64,000 nt of DNA from Candidatus Saccharimonadota bacterium. GTDB lineage: Bacteria; Patescibacteriota; Saccharimonadia; Saccharimonadales; Saccharimonadaceae. Numbering within the stretch: position 1 is the first letter of the stretch; the number at the start of each line of letters is the position of its first letter. Positions 45,197 through 53,064 of the stretch are shown in pieces. The DNA lies in contig JAFWNB010000004.1 in assembly GCA_017545505.1 (NCBI GenBank), positions 62,001 through 126,000 of the forward strand. The letters run 5' to 3'. The notes under the pieces are model-generated. The model was not told the origin of the DNA and did no database searches. It worked only from the letters and a program-made list of their open reading frames with translations. The translations under genes were made by a program, and so were the position numbers.

Positions 45197-46367
45197 AAAA
45201 AATTTTTTCGTCTTTGATAGAGTCTGGTAAATAGTTTTTGTCAAGGTGAAAACCGGATACCCATTTTTGGCCTTTGCCGTACCCTAAGTCTTTCATAAGC
45301 TTAGTGGGGGCATTACGAAGCCAAGTTGGGACTGGTTCGCCGCGAGTTTTGCGAGCTAAATCTTGAGCCTTAAACCAGGCATCGGCGGAATCGCGATTTT
45401 TCTTAGACTTGGAAAGCGCTACACAAGTGTGCGCTAAAATTAAGCCGGATTCTGGCATTCCTACGCGCTCAACCGCTTGAAAACAAGCTGTAGCAAGACT
45501 AAGTGCGCCGTTTCCTGCCAAACCGATGTCCTCAGAAGCAAAAATCACCATGCGCCGAGCGATAAATTTTGGGTCTTCGCCAGCTTCAACCATTCTTGCT
45601 AAATAATAAAGTGCCGCGTCTGTATCTGAACCGCGCATAGATTTAATGAAGGCAGATATAGTATCGTAATGCTTGTCGCCTTTTTTGTCGTACCCTGGCA
45701 TTTTTTTGCCAGCGGCTTCCATAACTACATTTTCGTCAACTTTGTCAGACAAAGATAGAGCCAATTCTAAATCTCCTAGCGCAGAGCGAGCATCACCACC
45801 GGATAATTCTGCAAGCAAATCAAGAGCCTTTTTTGATACTCTCTTTGTGGCTTTTTCGGCTTTAATGGCACGCTTTAAGACTTCAGTAATAGCATCTTTA
45901 GAAAGAGGAGCAATTACTACCACCCTAGACCGAGACAAGAGCGGTGAAATAACTTCAAATGACGGATTCTCGGTAGTAGCGCCAATCAGAATTATTAATC
46001 CAGATTCAACATGCGGTAAAAAGGCATCCTGTTGAGCCTTATTAAAACGGTGGATTTCATCAACAAATAGTACAGTGCGGACCTGTAAGTTCCAATTAGT
46101 TTTAGCGCGCTTCACTACTTCTTCAACGTCTTTTTTCCCGGCAGTGACCGCAGACATTTCCACAAAATCTGCCTTAAATTCACGAGCTAATATTCTAGCT
46201 AATGTGGTTTTTCCGGTACCAGGAGGTCCCCAAAAAATGAGATTCACTGGCTCACCTTTTTTTACTATTTCGGTTAATATTTTGCCTTCACCAATGATTT
46301 CATCTTGCCCTAAAACTTCGGAGAGTTTGGTTGGACGCATCCGTTCCGCTAATGGCACTCTATTCAT
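45174..46367 (-). CDS. rarA: Replication-associated recombination AAA+ ATPase RarA/MgsA
   Basis: 397 aa from the ATG at 46367 (MNRVPLAERMRPTKLSEVLG); 17 further in-frame codons lie upstream of the -10 box. AAA+ clamp-loader-like core: Walker A WGPPGTGKTTLARILAREF, Walker B VLFVDEIHRFNKAQQDAFLP, sensor 1 IGATTENPSFEV, sensor 2 GGDARSALGDLELAL, then the MgsA tetramerisation domain. Acts at stalled forks. TATAAT 46375-46380, 7 nt before the ATG. Confidence 0.95.
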   Translation of the reverse strand: MNRVPLAERMRPTKLSEVLGQDEIIGEGKILTEIVKKGEPVNLIFWGPPGTGKTTLARILAREFKADFVEMSAVTAGKKDVEEVVKRAKTNWNLQVRTVLFVDEIHRFNKAQQDAFLPHVESGLIILIGATTENPSFEVISPLLSRSRVVVIAPLSKDAITEVLKRAIKAEKATKRVSKKALDLLAELSGGDARSALGDLELALSLSDKVDENVVMEAAGKKMPGYDKKGDKHYDTISAFIKSMRGSDTDAALYYLARMVEAGEDPKFIARRMVIFASEDIGLAGNGALSLATACFQAVERVGMPESGLILAHTCVALSKSKKNRDSADAWFKAQDLARKTRGEPVPTWLRNAPTKLMKDLGYGKGQKWVSGFHLDKNYLPDSIKDEKIFSSSLNQP

Positions 46368-46483
46368 ACCATATATTATATAAGATAAACGACATAATTC
46401 AAACATAACAATTATCAAAATACTTTACAAAAAAATTTTTTTTATGCTAAAATGAAATTAATATTAATAAAAGGAGTTATATT

Positions 46484-46930
46484 ATGTCTAACTATGAGAC
46501 ATACCAACTATTAAACAGCCTAGATAGCAGTAGTAGCTACGGCGGTTCAATGAACGCTCTAGCTGGAGCCGGAATATGGGCTATTATCGCTGCCATCCTT
46601 GCAATTGTTGGCGGTATTCTAGTTTATTTCTTATTTGTTAAAGCTAAAACCGAGCCAAAAGGTAAATTTGCTAAATGGTTGAAAGATTTCTTAAGCTTCA
46701 AGATTATGTGGATTGAGCCAATCTTGAAAGTAGTTTATTATATAGCGACTATCTTTATTATCCTTATTTCCTTCTCATATTTGTCACTTGGTGGCGTAGG
46801 ATTCTTAGGCTTTATCCTAACTCTCATCCTCGGGCCAATCATTATCCGCATACTCTATGAAATGACTATGATGTTCATTATGGTTTGGCGCAATACTCGC
46901 GATATCGCTGAAAACACCAAGAAAAAATAG
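46484..46930 (+). CDS. DUF4282-like small membrane protein
   Basis: 148 aa. A Ser/Gly-rich N-terminus (LNSLDSSSSYGGSMN), TM1 near residues 27-53, a short basic loop (KTEPKGKFAKWLKDFLSFK), then two more TM helices and a cytoplasmic amphipathic end (YEMTMMFIMVWRNTRDIAEN). The second half, a pair of TM helices followed by GPIIIRILYEMTMMFI, is the pattern of DUF4282. Function unknown. Good AAAGGAG site and a terminator behind it. Confidence 0.7.
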   Translation: MSNYETYQLLNSLDSSSSYGGSMNALAGAGIWAIIAAILAIVGGILVYFLFVKAKTEPKGKFAKWLKDFLSFKIMWIEPILKVVYYIATIFIILISFSYLSLGGVGFLGFILTLILGPIIIRILYEMTMMFIMVWRNTRDIAENTKKK

Positions 46931-46942
46931 TTTTAGTAACCG

Positions 46943-46973
46943 AAAATCCCCTGCCTATGGCGGGGGATTTTTT
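46943..46973 (+). terminator. Intrinsic terminator of the DUF4282-like gene
   Basis: Stem AAATCCCC..GC/GC..GGGGATTT, followed by TTTTTT. The murI -10 box begins 3 nt later. Confidence 0.85.
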
Positions 46974-46988
46974 GATATAATAGTCATT

Positions 46989-47660
46989 ATGAAAATTGGT
47001 ATTTTTGATTCTGGTAAAGGCGGGACAACTATTTATCGGGCAATAAAAAAAATCTTACCTAGTGAAGAATATCTTTATGTAGCAGATTCTAAAAACTGTC
47101 CATACGGTGAAAAAACCGATGAAGAGTTAATGAAAATTGTAACTAAAATTGTTGACGATTTGAAAGAATGGGGGGCTGAAATAATTGTAATTGCATGCAA
47201 TACTGCTACTACTCGGTGTATTGAGAGGTTGCGCAAAATGTACCCAGAATTGTTGTTTGTCGGCACAGAGCCTGCTATCAAACAAGCTGCAAGATCTAAT
47301 CATAATAGAATCCTAGTGATGGCTACGCCCGGCACAATAGAATCAGAACGTACAAAAAGTTTGCTTGCCGAAAATAAGAAAAATGGTCAAACAATTAAAC
47401 TCCTGGCTTGTCCTGGTTTAGCCGATACGATTGAAAATGGTTTAGATCTTGATAAAAAGCTAGATGAACTTTTAAGTAAAGAAAAAGAATACGACGCTGT
47501 GGTTTTAGGTTGCACCCATTATTCTTTGATAAAAGATGAGATTCAGAAGTTTTTCCCAAATGCGGAGTTGGTTGACGGCTGCGAAGGAGTAGCTCGCCAG
47601 GTCGAAAAATTGATAAAAAAAATAGAGCCTAATGGTTCTAAATATAATGGTGGGCGATAG
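46989..47660 (+). CDS. murI: Glutamate racemase
   Basis: 223 aa, shorter than the usual 260-270. Converts L-Glu to D-Glu for MurD. Catalytic Cys pair: first in IVIACNTATTRCIERL, second in AVVLGCTHYSLI; N-terminal GIFDSGKGGTTIYRAI. TATAAT at 46976-46981 is 7 nt before the ATG. Its last four codons and stop lie inside the convergent tRNA-Val gene (acceptor stem and CCA end), an unusually tight overlap. Confidence 0.92.
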   Translation: MKIGIFDSGKGGTTIYRAIKKILPSEEYLYVADSKNCPYGEKTDEELMKIVTKIVDDLKEWGAEIIVIACNTATTRCIERLRKMYPELLFVGTEPAIKQAARSNHNRILVMATPGTIESERTKSLLAENKKNGQTIKLLACPGLADTIENGLDLDKKLDELLSKEKEYDAVVLGCTHYSLIKDEIQKFFPNAELVDGCEGVARQVEKLIKKIEPNGSKYNGGR

Positions 47661-47724
47661 AGGATTTGAACCTCTGACCTTTTCTACGTCAAAGAAACGC
47701 TCTAGCCAACTGAGCTAACCGCCC
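47648..47724 (-). tRNA. tRNA-Val (anticodon GAC)
   Basis: Cloverleaf on the minus strand: acceptor GGGCGGT with ATCGCCC, D arm GCTCAGTTGGCTAGAGC, anticodon loop TTGACGT (GAC), T arm AGAGGTTCAAATCCTCT, discriminator A and an encoded CCA. The acceptor 3' side overlaps the end of murI on the other strand. Confidence 0.95.
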
Positions 47725-47736
47725 GATTAGGGGGAT

Positions 47737-47813
47737 TGGTGAGGCGGGAGGGGTTCGAACCCTCGACACCGGGCTTAAAAGGCCCGTGCTCTAACCAACT
47801 GAGCTACCGCCCC
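47737..47813 (-). tRNA. tRNA-Lys (anticodon TTT)
   Basis: Acceptor GGGGCGG with CCGCCTC, D arm GCTCAGTTGGTTAGAGC, anticodon stem CGGGC/GCCCG with loop CTTTTAA (TTT), T arm GAGGGTTCGAACCCCTC, encoded CCA. Twelve nt upstream of tRNA-Val; the two form one transcript. Confidence 0.95.
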
Positions 47814-47822
47814 GTAAGACAT

Positions 47823-47852
47823 ATTATACCATAGGTTTACCTAAAAATTCAA
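47823..47852 (-). promoter_or_regulatory. Promoter of the tRNA-Lys/tRNA-Val unit
   Basis: Minus-strand TTGAAT, 18 nt spacer, TATAAT, ending 9 nt before the first base of tRNA-Lys. Confidence 0.6.
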
Positions 47853-47888
47853 GACTTAATCTTAAAAATAGTTTTTATGTTATTACTA

Positions 47889-47917
47889 TTGACAAATATT
47901 GCCATATGTGCTATTAT
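47889..47917 (+). promoter_or_regulatory. Promoter and leader of the 48002-48424 gene
   Basis: TTGACA, 17 nt, TATTAT. The leader of about 77 nt starts with a hairpin closed by TGAGG/CCTCA (inner GCAA/TTGT), and ends in the strong site GCAGGAGGTACGGATT before the ATG. Confidence 0.6.
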
Positions 47918-48001
47918 TATTCTTATGAGGTTGCCGCAATCTGTTTGTTGTCGCCCCTCAAATATAGCGCCGGCGGGCCTTAAACGCAGGAGGTACGGAT
48001 T

Positions 48002-48424
48002 ATGGGTCTGTACAGTAATTTTACTTTGAAAGAGTGGTTGTCTCTGAATTGCCTTACGAAAGATGTAGAGGAGCTCTTCCGTAAAGCTCTGAGAGACAAC
48101 GATGAGCCAATGGCGGTGCTTGCGCTTGCCGAGCTCATCAAGCGTGGCGACGAAGATCTCGTTACCCGCGCCATTTCGGATGCGTGCGAAGCTGGATACT
48201 TCAAGCTCGGTTCGCATTTTTCGGTGGTTTTCGCAAATGCGCTGACCAATCTGGGCGGACGCGACCCTTTTTTGAGTCGCATCGCTAAAGGTGCCCACAA
48301 AAAGGGCTATTGGCCGACGAACATGCTGGAGTTAATCGAAGACACTGAGCTCCCCAGCATGGAGCGGACTTGGATTGAAAAACTAATAATGGTTCCCAAA
48401 CAGCTCCACGAACACGACGAGTAA
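48002..48424 (+). CDS. Small soluble protein of unknown function
   Basis: 140 aa, helical throughout with HEAT-like pairs (VEELFRKALRDNDEPMAVLA, LAELIKRGDEDLVTRAISDA). No family recognised. It has a strong promoter, structured leader, near-consensus AGGAGGT site and its own terminator. Codon usage (CTC, GGC, CTG, GAG) looks GC-richer than the surrounding genes, like three other unknown genes between 32.0 and 34.8 kb, suggesting either foreign origin or high expression. Confidence 0.7.
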   Translation: MGLYSNFTLKEWLSLNCLTKDVEELFRKALRDNDEPMAVLALAELIKRGDEDLVTRAISDACEAGYFKLGSHFSVVFANALTNLGGRDPFLSRIAKGAHKKGYWPTNMLELIEDTELPSMERTWIEKLIMVPKQLHEHDE

Positions 48425-48460
48425 CTCTACAAAGTAATCTACTTATTAAGGTGTAGCACC

Positions 48461-48889
48461 TTACAAGAAGTCCTCGGCTTTTGCCGGGGCTTTTTGATGA
48501 TCTGGCCAATATGGCTTATCATAAATAGCGGCTAGCCGACTAACAAACCAGCGCTCTTGAAACTCGACTAATGCCATTATTTGTTCGGCAGTGTATATTT
48601 TTGGGGCTACAACTAGTTTTTCTTCTATGTCATCCTCGCGATGTATTATGCCTATTAATCTTCCCTCGTATTCTTCAACTGGTTCAAAAACACCAAGAAG
48701 ATAAGCATCCAGTTCTTCGCCATCCCCGCCCATTATTCCAGGCAAATAACCATAATTAATAGGATAAATAAAACCGTGTTTGGGGTGCCTGCTTCCTATT
48801 GGGCGATCTATTTTGATTTTAATTAATTTACCAAGGTTATCTTCAGGTTTAAATGTAGACTTTTTTGTGGTTTGTTTTGTTTCCGACAT
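48461..48889 (-). CDS. Inorganic pyrophosphatase-like protein, diverged
   Basis: 142 aa from the ATG at 48889, which follows AAGGAGGAAA. The core YPINYGYLPGIMGGDGEELD matches soluble family I pyrophosphatase, but the signature D-x-D-x-x-D reads D-G-E-E-L-D: the middle metal-binding Asp is Glu. The true pyrophosphatase at 52534 keeps D-G-D-E-L-D. It is also shorter, with an extended N-terminus (SETKQTTKKSTFKPEDNLGK). It may hydrolyse a different pyrophosphate or have lost activity. Its last codons overlap the terminator of the convergent 48002 gene. Confidence 0.8.
   Translation of the reverse strand: MSETKQTTKKSTFKPEDNLGKLIKIKIDRPIGSRHPKHGFIYPINYGYLPGIMGGDGEELDAYLLGVFEPVEEYEGRLIGIIHREDDIEEKLVVAPKIYTAEQIMALVEFQERWFVSRLAAIYDKPYWPDHQKAPAKAEDFL
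48472..48495 (+). terminator. Terminator of the 48002-48424 gene
   Basis: Stem CCTCGGC/GCCGGGG with a TTTT loop, then CTTTTTG. It lies wholly within the 3' coding end of the convergent pyrophosphatase-like gene. Confidence 0.75.
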
Positions 48890-48976
48890 TTTCCTCCTTA
48901 TACAAAAAATTATACAACAAAAAACCATTCCGATGGAATGGGTGAATAAATTTTTTAAATTTGTAATTTCCTGCTA

Positions 48977-48998
48977 TGGTGGCGCCGACTGGACTTGA
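48977..48998 (-). repeat. tRNA-Phe 3'-end fragment (direct repeat)
   Basis: A 22-nt exact copy of the 3' end of tRNA-Phe (CCA, acceptor strand and part of the T arm), 66 nt from the intact gene at 49043-49118 and in the same orientation. After it the sequence departs from the tRNA. This is the footprint expected of an attachment site or a partial tRNA duplication. Confidence 0.75.
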
Positions 48999-49042
48999 TT
49001 CGAAGAACAATGCCCTGTTTTTTGTGCGACTTGCCAAAATCG

Positions 49043-49118
49043 TGGTGGCGCCGACTGGACTTGAACCAGTGACACAAGGCTCTTCAGGCCTCTGCTCTAC
49101 CAACTGAGCTACAGCGCC
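49043..49118 (-). tRNA. tRNA-Phe (anticodon GAA)
   Basis: Acceptor GGCGCTG with CGGCGCC, D arm GCTCAGTTGGTAGAGC, anticodon loop CTGAAGA (GAA), T arm ACTGGTTCAAGTCCAGT, discriminator A and encoded CCA. It is read from the leftward -10 at 49132-49137. Confidence 0.95.
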
Positions 49119-49131
49119 ATTACGCCTATAT

Positions 49132-49155
49132 ATTATAACATACATGTGTTATAAT
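49132..49155. promoter_or_regulatory. Palindromic divergent promoter of tRNA-Phe and hisS
   Basis: Perfect inverted repeat ATTATAACA-tacatg-TGTTATAAT. Each arm is an extended -10 (TGTTATAAT), one pointing to tRNA-Phe (13 nt away), the other to hisS (6 nt from its ATG). The -35 region of each would fall beyond the other -10, so the polymerases must exclude each other. Confidence 0.6.
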
Positions 49156-49161
49156 TTAAAT

Positions 49162-50493
49162 ATGAAAATTAATACTTCGCCAATCTCTGGAACTCAGGAA
49201 CTTACACCTGAGGTGCAGGCTAGCTTTGATATATTAAAAACCAAAATTAAAGACTCATATTTAAAACATGGTTATTTAAATATTGAGACGCCATCGATTG
49301 AGCGTACTGATATTTTGCTTGCCAAAGCCGGTGGAGATACCGAAAAACAAATTTATAAAGTCGTAAAAACTGCTGAGTCGGAATTAGAAGCCGACCAAGC
49401 ACTTAGGTTTGACCATACTGTACCTTTAGCACGCTACGTCGTAGAACACGAAAATGATTTAATCTTCCCTTTTAAAGTTGCTCAATCTGGTTTGAATTTT
49501 CGTGGTGAAAGAGCCCAGAAAGGGCGCTTTCGTGAATTTTACCAATGCGATATCGATGTAATCGGTCGCGATTCTTTGCCGATTGCCTACGATGCAGATG
49601 TAATTTCTACTCTGCTTGATACATTTGCAAGTTTTAATCTGTCTACGCCAGTGTTAGCCAGAATCAGCAATCGCAAGATTCTGTCGGGCTTTTTAGAGGC
49701 GCTCGGTTTAGATAAACTCACGAAAGAAATTTCCGGCATCATTGATCATGCCGAAAAAGTCACTCCAGAAAAAACCAAAATGGACTTAGAAGAATTAAAA
49801 ATCAATAAAACCGATGTTAAAAAAATCCTAGATTTTATTGAGTTAAAAGGCAACCGCTCGCTCATAATAGCCGAATTGAACAATCTTGAAGTAGATAATG
49901 AAACATTCAAAAATGGCGTATATGAGCTCGATCAAGTTTTATATCTGCTAGAATCAGTTGGCTTAGGCGAGCAAGTTGAAGGTGACATGAAAATCATTCG
50001 CGGGTTAGATTACTATACTGGAACGGTTTTTGAGTTTATTTTGCCGGAATACAAAAACATCGGCTCGGTATGTGGCGGTGGTAGATATGAAAACCTAGCT
50101 GGGTTCTTTTCAAAGAAATCTTTCCCAGGCGTTGGTGGTTCTATTGGCCTTACCAGACTGTTTTATGTGCTCGAGGAAAAACAATTATTTAGTTTTGATT
50201 ATCAAAGTCTATTAGATTTTGCCGTGATACCAGTATCAGAATCCGAGTTCGATGAAGCCTTTAATGTGGCAAGAAGATTGCGGGACAAAAATTATAGTGC
50301 TACGGTAATATTAATTGATAAAAAACTAGGTGATAAAATGGGCTATGCCTCTAAACTAGCTAAAAAAGGCATTGTAATTGGCGAAGAAGAAATTGGTGCT
50401 ACCAGCTTAAATGCTAAAAACTTTACAACTGGCGAAATTGAAGAACTGAATATCGAGGTGGTTTCTAACCCCGAAGATTTTTGGGCTGATTAG
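49162..50493 (+). CDS. hisS: Histidyl-tRNA synthetase
   Basis: 443 aa from the ATG at 49162 (MKINTSPISGTQELTPE); an in-frame start further upstream would lie inside the promoter. Class II: motif 2 region LRFDHTVPLARYVVEH and NFRGERAQKGRFREFYQCDI, His-binding IRGLDYYTGTVFEF, motif 3 GVGGSIGLTRLFYVLEE, then the alpha/beta anticodon-binding domain. TATAAT 6 nt before the ATG. Confidence 0.95.
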   Translation: MKINTSPISGTQELTPEVQASFDILKTKIKDSYLKHGYLNIETPSIERTDILLAKAGGDTEKQIYKVVKTAESELEADQALRFDHTVPLARYVVEHENDLIFPFKVAQSGLNFRGERAQKGRFREFYQCDIDVIGRDSLPIAYDADVISTLLDTFASFNLSTPVLARISNRKILSGFLEALGLDKLTKEISGIIDHAEKVTPEKTKMDLEELKINKTDVKKILDFIELKGNRSLIIAELNNLEVDNETFKNGVYELDQVLYLLESVGLGEQVEGDMKIIRGLDYYTGTVFEFILPEYKNIGSVCGGGRYENLAGFFSKKSFPGVGGSIGLTRLFYVLEEKQLFSFDYQSLLDFAVIPVSESEFDEAFNVARRLRDKNYSATVILIDKKLGDKMGYASKLAKKGIVIGEEEIGATSLNAKNFTTGEIEELNIEVVSNPEDFWAD

Positions 50494-50508
50494 TGTTATA
50501 ATATAGAC

Positions 50509-51852
50509 ATGAATAAACTAGAAGATATAGTAAGCCTATGTAAACGTCGTGGCTTTATCTTCCCTGGCTCAGATGTCTATGGTGGCATGGCCGGAACGTG
50601 GGATTTTGGTCCACTCGGCGTTTCCTTAAAGAAAAAAATAATGGATGAATGGTGGAGGTTTTTTGTTGAAGAGCGAGATGAGATGTACGGTATAGACGCA
50701 GCAATCTTGATGAACCCCAAAACTTGGGTTGCTTCTGGACATACTGCTACCTTCGCTGATCCACTAGTTGAATGTAAAGAATGTAAGTCGCGTTTTCGTG
50801 CGGATAAAATAGCCGACGGAATCAACGAATCAGTCACCACAGAAGAATTCCTAAACACTCATACAAAATGCCCAGTTTGTGGCAAAGAGAATTGGGGACC
50901 AATTCGCAAGTTTAATATGATGTTTTCTACGCATGTTGGCGCCGTTTTACCAGATGACGATACTGAGCTCGCCGAAAAGAACATTGCGTATCTACGCCCT
51001 GAAACTGCACAAGGGATTTTTACTAACTACAAAAACGTACTTGACACATTCTACCCAGATTTACCTTTTGGTCTAGCGCAGCAAGGTAAAGCTTTTCGCA
51101 ATGAAATATCGCCGCGTGATTTTATCTTGCGCGATCGCGAATGTTCACAGATGGAAATTGAATACTTTGTAAATCCTAAAAACTGGGAAGAGCAGTTTGA
51201 AGATACGAGAAATATGCAACATGAATTCTTAGAAAAAATCATGGGGCTTCCTAAAGACAAGATTCATGAGCTAGAAGTTCCAGCCGAAGATCGAGCACAT
51301 TACAGCAAGAGAACAATCGATTTCATGTTTGATTATCCAAATGGCGAAGAAGAACTGATGGGGCTCGCATATAGAACGGATTTTGATTTAAGTAATATCG
51401 CGCGCGAATCCGGCAAGTCGATGGAATATCGAGACAAAATAACGAATGAGACATTTGTACCACACGTAATTGAACCATCAATTGGCGTAGAAAGATTATT
51501 CTTGGCTGTTTTATCGAATGCTTATATGGAAGACGAGGTTAACGGTGATAAGCGAATTGTCTTAAAACTGCCAGAAAACTTAGCTCCGTATCGATTTTGT
51601 GTTTCTCCGCTACTAAAGAATAAACCAGAGCTAGTAATAAAAGCAAAAGAAGTGTATGAAATTTTGAAAAAGAAGTACAAAAATGTCACGTGGGATGATT
51701 CTGGCAATATCGGTAAGCGCTATCGCAAACAAGACGAAATTGGCACACCGAAATGTGTAGTAATTGATTTTGATACTTTAGAAGACAATACCGTAACAAT
51801 CCGTGATCGTGACACTACTGAACAAATTCGCGAATCAATTGCAAATTTATAA
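50509..51852 (+). CDS. glyS: Glycyl-tRNA synthetase, dimeric (alpha2) type
   Basis: 447 aa class II enzyme of the single-chain type found in Gram-positives and CPR, not the alpha2beta2 form. FPGSDVYGGMAGTWDFGPLG, a CxxC...CxxC zinc-ribbon insert (VECKECKSRF; TKCPVCGKENWG), LRPETAQGIFTNYKNVLD, SPRDFILRDRECSQMEIEYF, VIEPSIGVERLFLAVL, then the anticodon domain. TATAAT at 50497-50502 is 6 nt before the ATG, only 16 nt after the hisS stop. Confidence 0.96.
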   Translation: MNKLEDIVSLCKRRGFIFPGSDVYGGMAGTWDFGPLGVSLKKKIMDEWWRFFVEERDEMYGIDAAILMNPKTWVASGHTATFADPLVECKECKSRFRADKIADGINESVTTEEFLNTHTKCPVCGKENWGPIRKFNMMFSTHVGAVLPDDDTELAEKNIAYLRPETAQGIFTNYKNVLDTFYPDLPFGLAQQGKAFRNEISPRDFILRDRECSQMEIEYFVNPKNWEEQFEDTRNMQHEFLEKIMGLPKDKIHELEVPAEDRAHYSKRTIDFMFDYPNGEEELMGLAYRTDFDLSNIARESGKSMEYRDKITNETFVPHVIEPSIGVERLFLAVLSNAYMEDEVNGDKRIVLKLPENLAPYRFCVSPLLKNKPELVIKAKEVYEILKKKYKNVTWDDSGNIGKRYRKQDEIGTPKCVVIDFDTLEDNTVTIRDRDTTEQIRESIANL

Positions 51853-51893
51853 TTAGCGTATATGATATAATATAAGCATAAAAGGAGATTATT

Positions 51894-52460
51894 ATGGCTA
51901 ATGAGTCAAAAAAGAATAAAGGTTTAATAATTGGCATCTGTGTTGCAATAGTGGTTGTCATAGCAATTGTTATTGCGGTTGTACTAGGCGTAAAAGGAGG
52001 TGGTTTAGGTGATTCGTATTTTGTTTCTGACGATACAAAATATGTCCTCAATATGGATGCTAGCGATATGTCATTTGACGATGAGGAATACGCTCCGACC
52101 AAGGTTCACCTGGTTTATACCTATTCCGGTGAAGATGTCACTGGCCTGAAAGCCTATTACGAATATGAGAACGCAGAAGCTGCGAAAGCTGCTTTTGATT
52201 ATGTTAATGAGACGCAAGCCGATAGCTATAAAAGCATCGTAATGGACGGAAAATATATTATCCTTGAAGCAAAAGAAGATGAATACAAAGATATTACCCC
52301 AGATGACGTAAAACAGCAGATCGAGTTCATGGAAATGCTCAAAAATATGAATACTTCCACCGAAGGAGAATCTAATGATGAAGAAACTGAGGGCGAAGAA
52401 ATTGTTGATACGGGCGAGGGAGAAATAATTGACGACACGGAAGAAACCGTTGAAGAATAA
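51894..52460 (+). CDS. Exported, membrane-anchored protein with a strongly acidic tail
   Basis: 188 aa. Short Lys-rich N-terminus, one TM helix (LIIGICVAIVVVIAIVIAVV), a small extracellular alpha/beta domain (YVLNMDASDMSFDDEEYAPT...AYYEYENAEAAKAAFDYVNE) and a 45-residue Glu/Asp-rich tail. No family recognised; a lipobox is absent. TATAAT about 20 nt upstream with an AAAGGAG site. Confidence 0.7.
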   Translation: MANESKKNKGLIIGICVAIVVVIAIVIAVVLGVKGGGLGDSYFVSDDTKYVLNMDASDMSFDDEEYAPTKVHLVYTYSGEDVTGLKAYYEYENAEAAKAAFDYVNETQADSYKSIVMDGKYIILEAKEDEYKDITPDDVKQQIEFMEMLKNMNTSTEGESNDEETEGEEIVDTGEGEIIDDTEETVEE

Positions 52461-52474
52461 TAATCTAAGCAATT

Positions 52475-52502
52475 AAACTAGCCCCACGGGGCTAGTTTTT
52501 TG
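52475..52502 (+). terminator. Intrinsic terminator of the 51894-52460 gene
   Basis: Stem AAACTAGCCC/GGGCTAGTTT, loop CAC, then TTTT. Confidence 0.85.
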
Positions 52503-52533
52503 TGGTATAATTAAAGGACTAAAAGGAGATATT

Positions 52534-53064
52534 ATGGCAGATTTTAATAAAGTTTTAAACCCAGGTGATTACAAAAATGGCGAGCTTAATGTCGTTATTG
52601 AAATCCCAACTGGCTCTAACCATAAAATAGAATGGGATCGCGAGCATGCTTGCTTTATGTTAGACCGCGTGGAGCCAATGGCATTTGCAAAACCATGCAA
52701 CTATGGTTTTATTCCTCAAACCTTAGATGAAGATGGCGATGAACTAGACGTTTTAATGATTACTGATCAACCTTTAACCACTGGTATCTGGATGAAGGCA
52801 AGAATTCTTGGCGTGATGAAATTTGTAGATAGCGACGAAGTAGATGATAAAATTATTTGCGTCCCAGATGATGACCGTAACAACGGCGATATTTATAAAT
52901 CCCTAGAAGATTTACCAAAGCAATTGATAAAACAAATCGAGTATCATTTTAACCACTACAAAGATCTCAAAAAACCTGGTTCTACTGAGGTAAAGGGTTT
53001 CTTTGGCCTAGAAGAAGCCAAAGACGTAATCGAAGCAGCAATTAAACGCTGGAACGACAAATAA
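52534..53064 (+). CDS. ppa: Inorganic pyrophosphatase, family I
   Basis: 176 aa, standard length. Hydrolyses PPi to drive biosynthesis. N-terminal VVIEIPTGSNHKIEWD, CNYGFIPQTLDEDGDELDVL with the complete D-G-D-E-L-D metal site, VDSDEVDDKIICVP and IEYHFNHYKDLKK. It starts after AAAGGAGATATT. Compare the diverged paralogue at 48461-48889. Confidence 0.96.
   Translation: MADFNKVLNPGDYKNGELNVVIEIPTGSNHKIEWDREHACFMLDRVEPMAFAKPCNYGFIPQTLDEDGDELDVLMITDQPLTTGIWMKARILGVMKFVDSDEVDDKIICVPDDDRNNGDIYKSLEDLPKQLIKQIEYHFNHYKDLKKPGSTEVKGFFGLEEAKDVIEAAIKRWNDK

Noticed and set aside
48849-49145. Open frame containing AVAQLVEQRPEEPCVTGSSP
   Set aside because: This peptide is the antisense-type translation of a tRNA gene, a well-known spurious ORF; the repeated SSPVGAT only reflects the duplicated tRNA-Phe end.
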